Source of the DNA: Pampus argenteus
Lineage: Eukaryota > Chordata > Actinopteri > Scombriformes > Stromateidae
Length of the DNA: 64,000 nucleotides
Assembly: GCA_036937835.1 (NCBI GenBank)
Contig: CM072879.1
Coordinates: 3,718,001 to 3,782,000, forward strand
Reading direction: 5' to 3'
Positions 36,266 through 48,260 of the stretch are shown here, piece after piece (the first letter of the stretch is position 1; each line of letters begins with the position of its first letter). A model generated the notes under the pieces. It was not told the origin of the DNA. It ran no database searches and worked only from the letters and a program-made list of their open reading frames with translations. The position numbers and the translations under genes are program-made.

Positions 36266-39053
36266 CACTGAAAAAAGTGAAACAACGGTGTTGTTCTTTC
36301 AATGTGTTTTTTCTCATTCCTCTAAATAAAAAAAAAAACTTTTTTCAATTAAACTAAACTTTTTAATTTATATTCATGGTTTAATTGATTTTTTTTTACT
36401 TTACTTTAATGTAAACTGACAGCGAGGCACCAAACTGATTTTTTTATTTTAATCAAAGCATTTTTATTAGATTGAGTGATTCGCGCATGCGTACTTTTAA
36501 ATTTCTGGCGGCAACGTATCTGCCTCAATCCCACCGCCATTGCAGAAGACGCGGAGAAAAATATCAGGAATATCAGGTCCTACGGCAGCGAGGCAACATT
36601 AAGGTAAGTAATTCCGATTTTTAAAGATAACTAGGCCTAACTTTTAGCCCCCAGACAAAGAGTCTGTCTTAAGTTTGTGCTTTTGTGTGGGCAATTAATT
36701 CTTCTGTTCCGGGGGGGTCGGTTCGGGTCGCAACCGTCGCAGTTGTCGGGGCCTGGCGGAGGGTTTATGGGTCACCGGAGCTCAGCAGAACTGCGGTGAA
36801 TATTAATTAACCATGAAATAAAATTAAATGTTGTTGAATGTGTATACCTGTAAGCGTTCAATGACCGATATCGTTTATGACCTCGTTTATATATTTTAGG
36901 CGGGGGGGGGGGGCGTTGTATTGTGTGACGTCAGATACAAAGCGTGTATTTACTTAAGTTATAGAGGGAGAAGGTGAGATGGGAGCAGGCAGGTGAAAGT
37001 GGGATAAGGGGAGAGAGGATGGCGATTTAGAAAGGCAGATAAACTATTTTGAGCAAATGTTCTTGTGTTTGACTTATGGATAGTGTAATAAATGTTACTG
37101 GTACTGTGGTGCTTACTGTGCTATTGTGCTGTGTTTGTGTGTTATTGCTTACTGTGCTGTATTTCTCTTTTTATACCATAGACAAGATATAGTGGACAAG
37201 CAGCCGAGCATTGAAGACATGTTGGCAAGATGGCCAGCACTTTTTCAGAGGTATGTTTTTAAATGTAAGGCACCTTTAGACCTATTTTTGAGAGGAGAGG
37301 GGCTTAATATATTTATTAATGTCATTAATTAGGCAGTCATGAAAGATGATGTTTGAACCTTCAAAACAAAGGTCTTTACTTTAATACACTTTCAAAGTTC
37401 TTTCTGTTGCTGTTTTTGTTTCTCCAGATTAATGCCGAGTTTATGCAGGTGACAACAGTTCCCTTGGAGACAAAGTTCTTAGTGCAGTTGGACAAGCACA
37501 CATCGAAACTGCTTGAGGTCATCAGGAGCAAGGGAGGACGTGTGAAAGAGCAGACCGGCAACTTTGCAGGTTTTAGATGAGGTATCTATGTATGAGTTGG
37601 TTCTCAGTGGATCCATAGTTGGATAGTTGGGTTGTATGTGCTTTTAATAATACATATTCTTCCTCAGACTGTGGACATCACAACTAGAAGAGAGTGCATA
37701 TTCAAATCTTTGATCTACCTGGGTGATCTAACCTGTTCATCACCTCATTAAAGAATGCCAGGTAAGGGCATCTCTCTCACTAACACAGACAATACTTATA
37801 TACCAATTTTGTTTTGAGATGCAACAGATGCCTCCTGACACTGAAACCTCTGGTTGAAGATGGAGATGGTCTATAGTTTGATTGAGGGGGTGAAGGGGTG
37901 GAGGTGGAGGTGGGTCGAGAAATTTTCTGTGCTGGATGAGGGTAGAGAGAGAGAACATCACAACACATGACATCTTAAGACTGATTTGAAGGAAGGCGGT
38001 GTAGGTGGAGAACTGTGATTGGATTTAAGTGCAGCCAGAGCAGTTGGATTTTGTTCTAAATTACCCATTTAATTAATCAAAATATAGTGACAGTTCCAGC
38101 AAATTTGATTGAAGAATCTAAATCCACTGTTATACACTAGAAACAATTATTCAAACTACTCAACTATTACACTTAAACATGTATTTTTAACATTTCAACT
38201 GACTTGAGTACTTAAATTCATCACCATGCATCTCTTAGCTTAAGTTATACCTTTCAGCTGTTGCATCAGCCTTATCAGCATTGCTTCAGCAGTTTCTTCA
38301 GTAGATACAGCATTGCTTCAACAATAGTTTTCAGCATTGACATGCATTGTCTTCAAGAAATACTCTTTCTAATTGTTCTCATTTGTTGTTTTTTGTGTGT
38401 GCAGGATATGCAGAAAATGAAGCAGCCATGGCAATCGTCAGTGGAAACGAGGACATTAAAATCGTCATTGACGGAACAGAGGTCCTCAGTAAAGTGCCCT
38501 CAATACCAACGGCTGTTGCTCTGTTCTTTGGGATAACTTTGTTCTAACATGGTTGAGAAGAACTGTTCTATGTTACTACAATATGGAGAAAAAATGTTTA
38601 AAAAAAAAAATATATATAATTTTACCTAAAGATGCAGACTTTTACTGGTTGCTGATGTATTTAAGTTTGTATGTATTTAAAATTTTATCATTCAGAAGAA
38701 ATGTTCGAAAATAAATATGTTGAAAAGGAATGGCTTGACTTTGAATTTTTATTTGAGACAACTTAAAAAAAATAGTTTGCTCCTATATGCAAAAGTTGTT
38801 TAAATGAATTTAAAATATTCAGGTTTGACAAAATAGATTTTTTTACATTAAGTAATAAATCCAATGTAATTATTTTAATTTAGGAGAATCTGAAATAATT
38901 GCTTTGGTTCAACCTTCAGAAATTGGTTTACATGAAGTTAAATATTTTAGGTCAAATCAAATGAAATATTTATGTTGTATAACCGCACAATATTAGTTGT
39001 GATCGATTACCTCAATTTTTTTAATTTAAGCCAACGTTAGATTTTTTTCAGTG
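36266..39053 (+). mobile_element. TA-flanked inverted-repeat DNA element carrying a spliced gene
   Basis: The left end reads TA|CACTGAAAAAAGTGAAAC and the right end TTTTTTTCAGTG|TA. That gives a perfect 11-bp terminal inverted repeat (CACTGAAAAAA) with TA on both sides, in an interval of 2788 bp. Both termini are followed inwards by AT-rich subterminal sequence, and the left one includes the palindrome AACAACGGTGTTGTT. TA target duplication fits Tc1/mariner or the Mirage/CMC group; the CACTG terminus also recalls CMC elements. No transposase is recognisable inside. The internal gene (36485-38715) occupies nearly the whole element. Confidence 0.6.
36485..38547 (+). pseudogene. Five-exon copy of a recurrent teleost uncharacterised protein family (degraded)
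   Basis: A CpG-containing leader ends at CATTAAG|GTAAGT (36603). Coding-like exons follow, all with GT/AG junctions: 37182-37250 (QPSIEDMLARWPALF), 37428-37581 (INAEFMQVTTVPLETKF, KGGRVKEQTGNF, then QVLDE), 37668-37761 (TVDITTRRECIFKSLIYLG) and 38405-38547 (GYAENEAAMAIVSGNED to LSKVPSIPTAVALFFGITLF, stop). The motif order ..WPALF..INAEF..T.VPLE..F....GGR....TG, then TVDIRREC....YL, then EVL.KLPS...A.ALLFGL is one I recall from numerous unnamed teleost predicted proteins. Exons 2 and 3 do not join in frame, exon 3 needs a one-base shift to reach QVLDE, and exon 4 has an in-frame TAA. So it is probably non-coding now. AATAAA lies at 38710-38715. Function is unknown. Confidence 0.6.
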
Positions 39054-39055
39054 TA

Positions 39056-42000
39056 TTAAAGTAAAAAGTAGACGTACTGTTTTTTGTTTTTTTTTAAAAA
39101 GGAACATACATGCATACAAAAAACTACTTTTTTACTCATGTTGGTGTTACTTATAACTTGTTACTTCCTACTCTGTCCCAGTATGCATGCTGCTGACTTA
39201 CTTTCTGATACTTCCTCCATTAGTCATGCTGAGTCACATCGCACATCGACCGTAGTGTCGCGTTCGTTTCTGAGGGACGTACACACAACCGGCACATCCC
39301 AAGGATCACAGCATACGCGAGGTATCCATGATGCGCATGTCAATAGGTAAAAGCCATCCGGAGCCTCGTCTTAATTGTCATTAGTTCAACTGTTGCAAAT
39401 ACTTATACATTTTTAAAGATTACCATTACGTAGGTAATCACAATAAGCCGCTCATCAAAGGACAATGACAAATAAATCAGCATGCAAGGGCTTTAAAAAC
39501 TAATTTCACCACCTAACGTAGACTGAAGGAGAGTCAAAGGTCAGGTCCCAGTAGGTGCTGAGCCCATCAAAGAGGCTCACCCTGATATCTGAAGACCCAT
39601 AGAGACTAATTAACCCATAAACACCAGGCAGGTTTCTGATCCCTCTATAGTTTGACAAATGCCATGAGAGTAACGCATTAATGAGCACCTGCCACCTGAC
39701 CTCCCTGCTGCCTGTCAAGACACAAAGAGTGAAGTCATGATTCACACAGAATAAACTCTAAATTAGGTGTCTAGAAATACCCCCGGCTGCACGGGGAGCG
39801 TCTTCCCGCCGGTATTATTGTGTGAATTCTTTGATGGAGTTGATTATCATCTGTGAAGCGAAGGCTTTTCTTTCAGCTCATGTTCAGTCTATTTGATTTA
39901 TGATGCGTTCAGAGAATGGAGGAGGTAAGAGGTCACGGGCTCCAGACACGAGCAGCGCCCACTCATCGGCGAAAAATTGACTGGCAGAAGTGTTGCTCGT
40001 GGCTTTCAGTCGAGTTGACAGGCAGCATGTCAAACAGCGGCTTGTTACTGTGAGGAAGTACAACGCATCGTAGTGAATGGGAAAGCTGATTGAAGAATTA
40101 AACCTGAGTGAATGTAAATGTGAATAGAGAATAAGCTCAGACAGCCTGTGTGAGGAGCAGCCTGCTGTCACCAATGAGCTATTTCATTATCTTTCAAATG
40201 AAATATAAGTTGAATTTTTTTTAAATTCTTAATAAATAATAATAATAATTTGTCTGATGCTGAAAATGTTTTACCTTGTGTGTGAATGTGATTAAGACTA
40301 AGCAGTATTCCTTTTTAAATATCTGTGACAAACAGCTGCTGGAAACAGTAAATGAATCAAAACAATAAAGTTGTGTCCCCAAAAACCGCAACGGTGAAAA
40401 AGCTACAGAGCTACTGATGAGTCCCTGTCACCACATACACATTCACAGTCACTCATCTGAGCTAATGTTAGCTACGTAAGATGAATTATGCTAACGGTAT
40501 CATAATCAAGTGATATTAAACTCAGTGAAACTTGGCGACAATAGTCTGACCAGCAGGTGAGCCAGCTGTCAATCACAGCTGTCAATCGACACCCACGCGG
40601 CAGTCATCAAAACCGCTATAAAGTCTTCAAAACTTATTACTGGAGCAATAATTTCCAAAATGAGCGCCGGCGCGCACTTATGAGAGCACCTGAATTTAGA
40701 GATCGAGACCTTAATGACGTGTTGAAGGAAATGACTCTGTATTTCTAGAGAGAAGCTGCTGAGGCTTTTTGAATGGGAGTCAGTTGGGTCTTCCAGCAGC
40801 CGTTGGCAGCACCGTAGGGGAGTTCAGCATTGGCTTCGGCCTAAAGTCAAGGCAGTTCATGCTTGGCCAGCGCACATGCATGTAAACAACACAGATTCCA
40901 AAATATATTGAGAAACTGGCTTTGTGATTTTTAAAAATGTTATTTTATTTTATTATTTCATGAGGGAGGAAAAGCATTCAACACATTTGTTACGCCTCAA
41001 AGATAGAGACGATATGAGAAACACATTAGTAAACAAAACTAAAGATTTATAGTACTTTTACACTTTATCCAACTGAGGATAAAATCAAAAGTAATAAGAA
41101 CAATGAAAAGTCTGTTTTCAGTCACAGCCCCTTTTTTTTCCTGTCTGCATTTGAATAAAAGCCAATACAGGATCCAAAGCAGCAGCTCCCTATTGATCCC
41201 CCTGTGTTCTATATTTCAGTAGAGTCAACACATCAAGACCTGTGACAGGAAGAAGACCCCCTTTTTCATCGCAACGATAATTACTCAATTCCCGCAGGCG
41301 CTGTTGTTGCACGCTATGGATTAACACATGAAGCAGGAGATCCGTCCAAAGGTCACATTCCATTTGAAATGTAGATGAAAAACCTCTTGTAACTGTTCGG
41401 ACTTCATGGGAAGATCAGTTAATCTGAAGCGTTGATGTCAGTGATGGGTGTGTATGTGGTAGGAAGCTGTGCCTTTAGCACTGATCTACAGCTCCAGCAC
41501 TGTAAATGTGTTACTGTCACAAGTTTTGTACTGCTGAGCTGCTTTCATTGTCACTCATAAGGAATCGCCTTATGTACATCTATGCTGGATCGTTAGCCTT
41601 CTAGGTGATGATGAAGATGGTCATCGCACACGATTTATGTGTCTTGATATTAAAAAATGCTTTTCTACAACTTAATTTCTCTAAAACAAAATGTGTATAC
41701 TTTAGACGACCTCCCCCGGCAGTGTGTTGTCAAGGCTCAGGCAGGGGATAGAGGAATCAAACTGATTTAAACCCTGAAATGTGTAAGGCCAATCATTTTT
41801 TTTTTTTTTTTTTGCTAAACAAAACTTGTTAAATTCCATATTGATAAAACTCTACTGACACTGTTTTATATAGCTTTTATTGATTTTAAGAGAACTATGC
41901 CCTTGATAAAAGTGTGAAGGAGGTGCAAGCCGGTGCTTAATAAAGCTATGACCATTTGTTCAGAAAGTGCCCATCGTAGCTCAGAGCACAAGCTGTTGCC

Positions 42001-43299
42001 ATCTGGCCCACGTTTAAGTGCTCCTGTGGATATGAAAAACACGTAGGAAATTCCCTCTATCCCCATCGCGATTCAAGTCTTCAATGTTGTTGGCAACCGC
42101 CGTTGTTCTTGATTAGCCCGCCGCCTCTGTGATGGCGATGGTGTTGATGGTGGTGGTGATGATAACGGAGTCTGATTAGGAAGGAAAGGCTGGTACAGCT
42201 CTCTTATTCAGAAACATGGCCAAGTTCAGAAAATCTGAAAATCTTGAAAGGATATAGTGTTCAACAAATCAAAAATATAGTCTTAAAACATACAGGAAGC
42301 CCCTCTGTAACGCCAGAGCTGCCTAGTACTCATCGTTAATAGAGTCAACTTCAATCATGATGACGATTTTTCCCGACTTTAAAGGAAAGATTCACTGCTG
42401 TGAGTATGACGATTTCTTAAAAGTAGAGGAAATGTGCATTTATTTTTTAAATCGGTGCCTTACGACTTGAGAAAACAGAAAAAAAAGGCTGTAGATTCGC
42501 CATGATGCTCTTAAGGTGGGATCCACCCAGCAGTGAAATGAAAAAGCAAAGCACAAAGTTTTTCCATCTTAAACGCTCACATAAAGACCTGCACAGCTAA
42601 GAGCACTCGACATAAAAGTGCCTGCCTGGGAGGATCGCTCTTCCAATTTCCACGTGCAGTATAAGTGATTAAGAGCCCATTTGCTTGCACAGTACCCTTT
42701 TAAAAGGCCTGTTTGTGACATAACCTAAAAGTGCATTCATTTATTAGTAAATTAGGAGACAACAAATTCTGCATTCTGCAAATGAGCAACTGAGAGTCAA
42801 GAGACAGGGATACAAGAATGTGCCTTTTGTGAGCCAATCTGTGCAAATCTCGTTGTTGTTCTCAGGAAACATAATGTTTCCCCACTGTGTTCTCACTATT
42901 CCTGTTCTGATTATTTAAACCCAGGCTATGCAGGCATCAGGAAATGTCTGGGAACGCCTCTCATCCCTTCTCTGGCTCGTTCCAGCCTCACAACAGACTG
43001 TGCTGAGCTCAAAGCTGCCGGAGGATGGACGAGGAGTATTTCCAGCATCAAAGCAGGGGATCTGGGTACAACAGTATGGTGCTCGCAGCATCTTTTATTT
43101 GGCTCACTTCATTTCAGCCTGGTGTGCAGTAGGGGAGCAGCGAGGCTAAATGCACACTTCCACAGAGAAGGGAAAAAACTTTCTAAACGTTCGCCCACTT
43201 GGTGTCGTGTGGCTGTAATTATACTGTCACCTTCTCAATGCGATCCAATGTGACTAAACAACAGAGTCGACATCCTGTGCATCACAGAAGATACTAAAG
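39056..43299. other. Intergenic, no gene seen
   Basis: The stretch 40320-40860 contains CAGCTGTCAATCACAGCTGT and GAATGGGAGTCAGTTGGGTC, which resemble fish hAT-type MITE sequence, but no ends were found. A T-run is at 41797-41813. No exons recognised. Confidence 0.4.
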
Positions 43300-44358
43300 A
43301 CATCCGTTAGTTAGTGCAGCACCAACAAGTCTCTAAAGACTCTCCAGCTGGTCCAGATGCTGCCGCGCGTGTTCTGATAAGAACTAGGAAAAGCAATCAT
43401 ATCGCCTCCTATATTAACTTCTCTACACTGGATCCCTATAAAATACAGAAAATCCTTCTCCTTACCTACAAAGCTGTTAATGGTCAGACACCATAATATC
43501 TTAAAGAGTTTATACTACCCTGTTATTCTACTAAAACTTACTTGCAGTTTCAGGCAAGCCTTGGACCGGTCCCTGGTTATGCTGTTATAGGCCTAGACTG
43601 CAGAGGGACTTCCCATGATGCACTGAGCTCCTCTGTCCTCTCTCTCTGTCTCCATCTATACGCATGTCCATGTCCCATCAATGCATGTCACTTACTTGAC
43701 TTCTTCCCCAGAGGTTCTGTGCTTTCTTGTCTCACAGGTATCTATGGATCCGTAGCTGCAGATCACCTGCTTGACCCCACTGCTACTATTATTACTATTA
43801 GTCATATTTTTTTAATGTATTTTATGTATTGTTAGGGTTAGGGTTATTATTGTAGGGGTGGGTGATACAGGGAATTTTGGTATCAAAATACCACTAAGGG
43901 CTAGTATCGCAGATATTGATACTTTTGACTTGAAATGTGATGATTTAACCAGTCAGCTGAAAACTGATCACCTGGATATTCTTGTGCTGTTTGCTCCGAG
44001 GAAATTCGAGTAAATTGCTGGATGACAGAAGAGAAACTGCAGTATCGATCTCATCACGCTAGTATCCGTGGTATTGGTCTTGATACTAATGATATTCATC
44101 GATATATGCATATATATATTGCATCTGTGCTTCTTTTTCTTTCTATCTCTCTTCCTCCTTCTTTTCTCTTTCAACCAGCCACCTGGAGCTGCTTCTGCTT
44201 GAGGTTTCTTCCCGTTAAAGAGGAAGTTTCCCTTGCCGCTGTCACCAGGCGCTTGCTCATGTGGGAATGTTGGTTTCTGCACGTTAAAGATCCAGACCTG
44301 CTTTGTATGAAGTACCTTGAGAGAACTTTATATAAACCAAATTGATTTGACTTGACTT
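43300..44358 (+). mobile_element. L2/Rex-type LINE 3' end
   Basis: From about 43356 the translation reads AAARVLIRTRKSNHIASYIN, then FSTLDPYKIQKILLLTYKAV and NGQTP, then a stop, then YLKEFILPC in frame. This is the C-terminal region of L2/CR1-group reverse transcriptases (AAR.L...R...HI...L..L....I..KILLLTYKA.NG..P.YL). The 3' end carries CCACCTGGAGCTGCTTCTGC, GAGGTTTCTTCCCGTTAAAG, AGGAAGTTTCCCTTGCCGCT and GTACCTTGAGAGAACTTTAT, then AAATTGATTTGACTTGACTT, the usual L2 tail layout. It is truncated and has stops. Confidence 0.75.
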
Positions 44359-47300
44359 CTATCTGAAGTAATGCTAAATAAGTGATGCTGGGAACACATT
44401 TGATGAATATGTCATTATTTTATGACATATGTTACATCAGCTTTTTTGACACGTATACAGCTTACCACTTGCTTCAGAAACAATTAGAGCCACATTAGTC
44501 GTGCTTATATTGGATGAATATTCTCAGTCAGACATCTAAAAGCACATTTCAGTTACGCTTTTGGTCCTTTCAGGTGCTGCTCAGGTAGAATGGATACATT
44601 GGAAATGTTATGTTATTTAACTCGTCTACAGATGTGAAGAAAGCTTAAAATAATGCTATTTTTATAAGATGTGTTTAATTTTAAGTTGTGTGTTTTGCTT
44701 CTCGTTCCTTAATTTGGATGTTTGAGCTTCACTGTGCAGAATGATGTATGTGCAGAGTTTGTTTTTACGTTCTGATCACCTGAAGGGGAAACATTTCTCT
44801 CTGCTCACCTCAAACACAGGCTAGTTAGAGACCAGTCACGGTCCAATATGCAATTTACAACGTGTCAACCCGACGTCTCCACTGCACATGCACGTATTAG
44901 ATTCTATTCTTTTCAGTAAGGGAGAAGAAGTAAATGTCATTTTAAGAATTCATGTCATTGTTAAAAAAAAAACCTTGTCAGACAAAACATATTATTCCCA
45001 ACAGAGTGATTTAAAGTGTTGGTCAATTTTATTTACTATGGTTTATATAGCACATAAACTGTGGTTAAGGTATTGTTAGGGTTAAAAAACGTGAATATTA
45101 TGTTAACAGTTAAAGAAAAAGGGATAGGATTATGGCATATTATAATCTTACCCTGACGCTAACCAACCCATGAACATTCCTTAATTTGCCATAACCACAC
45201 CCCAACCATATCCATGGCCCTATATTATTGTAAAAACATTGTCACTGACGTTTTACAGAATTGTCCAGTATCAAAGTTATTGTCTTTATATCCACCATCT
45301 GACTATCTGTCTTGCTGGATAAATGGCACACTGTGCACCGCAGAATGGTCCAATATAAATGTCACTGTTTGCCATACTGGGCTGAAAGCAAAAGGCTCAA
45401 CAGCAGCATAAAATCTGCTTCCATTCTGCAGAATTCATGAACCCTTCCAGGACGTCAGCATCTACAGCGCACGCTGATCCTTACACAAGCGGGCCATAGT
45501 TTACCTTGTAAGGCAGCTGGAGTCACAACATCACAAGATCACGCGAGGTGAGGGGTGTGTTAGTATGTAGCCATGAGAACATCTTTTGTATATATATATA
45601 TATATTTAATGATGTAGATAAGCCATAAATCAAAGACTCTATGTCATTGGCCTTGCAACATTCAGAGCTAATTTAAAACAGTAGATGGCATGTTGAGCCA
45701 TTTTCAACCCATGAAATGCAGATTTTTATAAATTTGGTGTTAATATCTATAATGTCTTTATCATCACCACTATTGATGTGTTTCATTACATTACATCTGA
45801 ATTAGTTTACAGCTCAGAAACATGTTTAAGTGTGCAGTACATATTTAACCACTGGTAGCTATTCTTCCAGCAAGAAAGAGAAACTCCATCTGCTTTAACC
45901 AACCAGGGCTGTGCACCCTCTCCGTCAGCGTAACCTTGAAGCGTGCTCCTCATCCACCTTCCAATGTTAGTCCTACACACTTCCTGAAAAAATAATAATA
46001 AAAATAATAATAATAATAACTCAGGGCAGTTCACGTAGCCCACACAGCCTTGATCCTCGCTTTTTCCAAATGAAAAGGAATAAAAAAACCATTCATCTTG
46101 GACGTGTCGCTCAGGGTTGGTTGCATGTTTTCAAACTGAAAGAAATTTAATTCGGTTGAGGGTACATGAAGAAATAATCTTTTTAGCAACCACTTTGTGG
46201 TCAGTGAAAAGATGAAATTAAAAATGATCAGAAGAGGAACAGAAAATAATATTACAACATATATAACTCATGTCCAAACGGAAACTTTATGTACTGGAAA
46301 CATTTATATGTTAAAAAGTTAAAAGCTGGACAAATCAAATGATTAGTTAGAAACATGATGCTCTGTAGAGGTAAGAAAACCTTGTCATTCATGTATTTAT
46401 TGCACAGTTTGTGGATGCATTATTCATTATTTATTATAATTTCATATACCATGAGCCTTAATCGAGGAATAAATCTGGTCATCACTTCACAGGCTTTTAT
46501 TTTTATTTTTTTTCCCCGTCTGAGATATGACTCATTGGAGCATCATCAGTCCACAGACGCAGTGATCCGCTTGTCAAAGACTCAGCGTGATTGATGGCTC
46601 GCAATCTAACAGAGGCACATCTATCTGGACATTTATCCTTTAGCACAATGAGATAAGACAAGCACATGAAAATCATTGTCATAGTTCTTGAACATGTTGG
46701 TCATCTCTGAAAGACAGAACACTCTGACTCTGATCGCCTGATGGTGCTTGAAGAGTAATTTAACACTAAAGTTAGATTATATATAGTAAATAATAAACTT
46801 CAACAGCAGTTAGTTGCCTTAACCCACAGAAAATCATTCTCTCATCTAGACATTTAAAACCAGAAATCGACTCTATGATACCCAGAGTGGCTCCTCTTTT
46901 ATTCCATTATATCACAGTTTACATAATTACAACATCATTTCTGACACATGTCCAGTCTGTTATTAGTTATTGGTTTAGTTAGCCCAGTTTTGGAGATATC
47001 AAAATAGCATAAATTAAATTCCCGTCACCTCTGCTCGACTAGATTGGTGGCAAATGTATTTTAAGTGTTACACCTTCGGTAGATAAGGCTATCTGTATGG
47101 GCAGACACCAGCAGCAGTAAGGGGGAGATATGTTTGGTTGTGATATGGGTGAACTGGTGAATATTATTATTCAGACTCCCACTATGATAAAAGGATTACA
47201 TTAGATTCGATTACACGAGACCGTAATGGGAGGAAATGGGTGATTGCAGCAGCAAAATAGTAACTGGAATGAAAAACATCTTTGTGATGAACGGTTGCAG

Positions 47301-48002
47301 AGACGGTAGTGTCACGCTGGCTGTCGGGAATATGAATGAAAATAAAGAATTTTCAATAAATAGTTTCTTTTTTTTTTATTCATCTATAGATTTGTGAATT
47401 GTCTGAAAACGTGTTGTTGCACTTTAATACATACCAATGCGTTAGACTGATCTCTGATGAAATTTCATGTTTTTGCAGACAAAAGGGCCAAAAATAGCAG
47501 GGGACTCCTGTATGTTTTACTGTCAGTAATTATCCTGTTGTGCAGGGAGAGTGCTGCTCTTAAGAGCTCTTTTGCTGTCAGTGCACAATGCACCGCTCTA
47601 TAAGGCCTGTAATTGTAATAAATTTAGCAGAGCCCAAGAGCAGAAATTACAGCATCTATGTTCTGAATCTGATCTAAAAAGACAACAACACAATGGTGTA
47701 AACGATCCGTGTGTCTTTATAACAGCTGTGAACGCATGGCGGCCAAAGATCATTTGGCCTCATGTCGTCATGTGAAACAAAAATAAATAAACATAAATAA
47801 ATATTTAGCATGATGGAATGGATAAAAGCAGCTCCTTTATCAGAAACAGGTTGATGTATCGAGTAATGAATACTTAACATCACTCGCCCCAAATGGTTGG
47901 GATTATGGGATCCTAAACGTTAGCCGTGATTACATGATCACATCAACAATTATTTCTTTGTTTATTATTTCAATAACTGAATCATAAATATGACGGAATG
48001 GA
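44359..48002. other. Intergenic, no gene seen
   Basis: Short TA runs lie near 45590-45606, and an AAT run at 45989-46018. No gene or clear mobile element recognised. Confidence 0.45.
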
Positions 48003-48260
48003 GCTTGTGGCTAATCAGCATGCTAACATGCTCATAGTGATAATGCTAGTAATCCTAGTTGCATGTTGACGTTTAGCAGGAATATATTGCTTATGCAGTA
48101 GTTAGCATGTAAATATTTGCTTATTAGTGCTAATCACGAAAGTCATTAGTTTCGCAGCTAGACCAAAGCATTGAAAAGAAAAATGTCTTTTTTGACTGAA
48201 GACAGAAGAAGATATTATTTATTTATGTATCCTCTGGGGACCATGAATGCATTAAAGGAA
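48003..48260 (-). repeat. Inverted copy of the dispersed CCCCAGAGGATGAA repeat
   Basis: GCATGCTAACATGCTCATAG, TAGTTAGCATG and, at 48231-48250, CCTCTGGGGACCATGAATGC are the blocks of the family seen at 7290 and 8101, in reverse order and orientation. Confidence 0.5.

Noticed and set aside
36700..36790. GC-rich block with G-runs that could be taken for a separate CpG island promoter
   Set aside because: It lies in the presumed first intron of the gene inside the TA-flanked element and is better explained as part of that unit.
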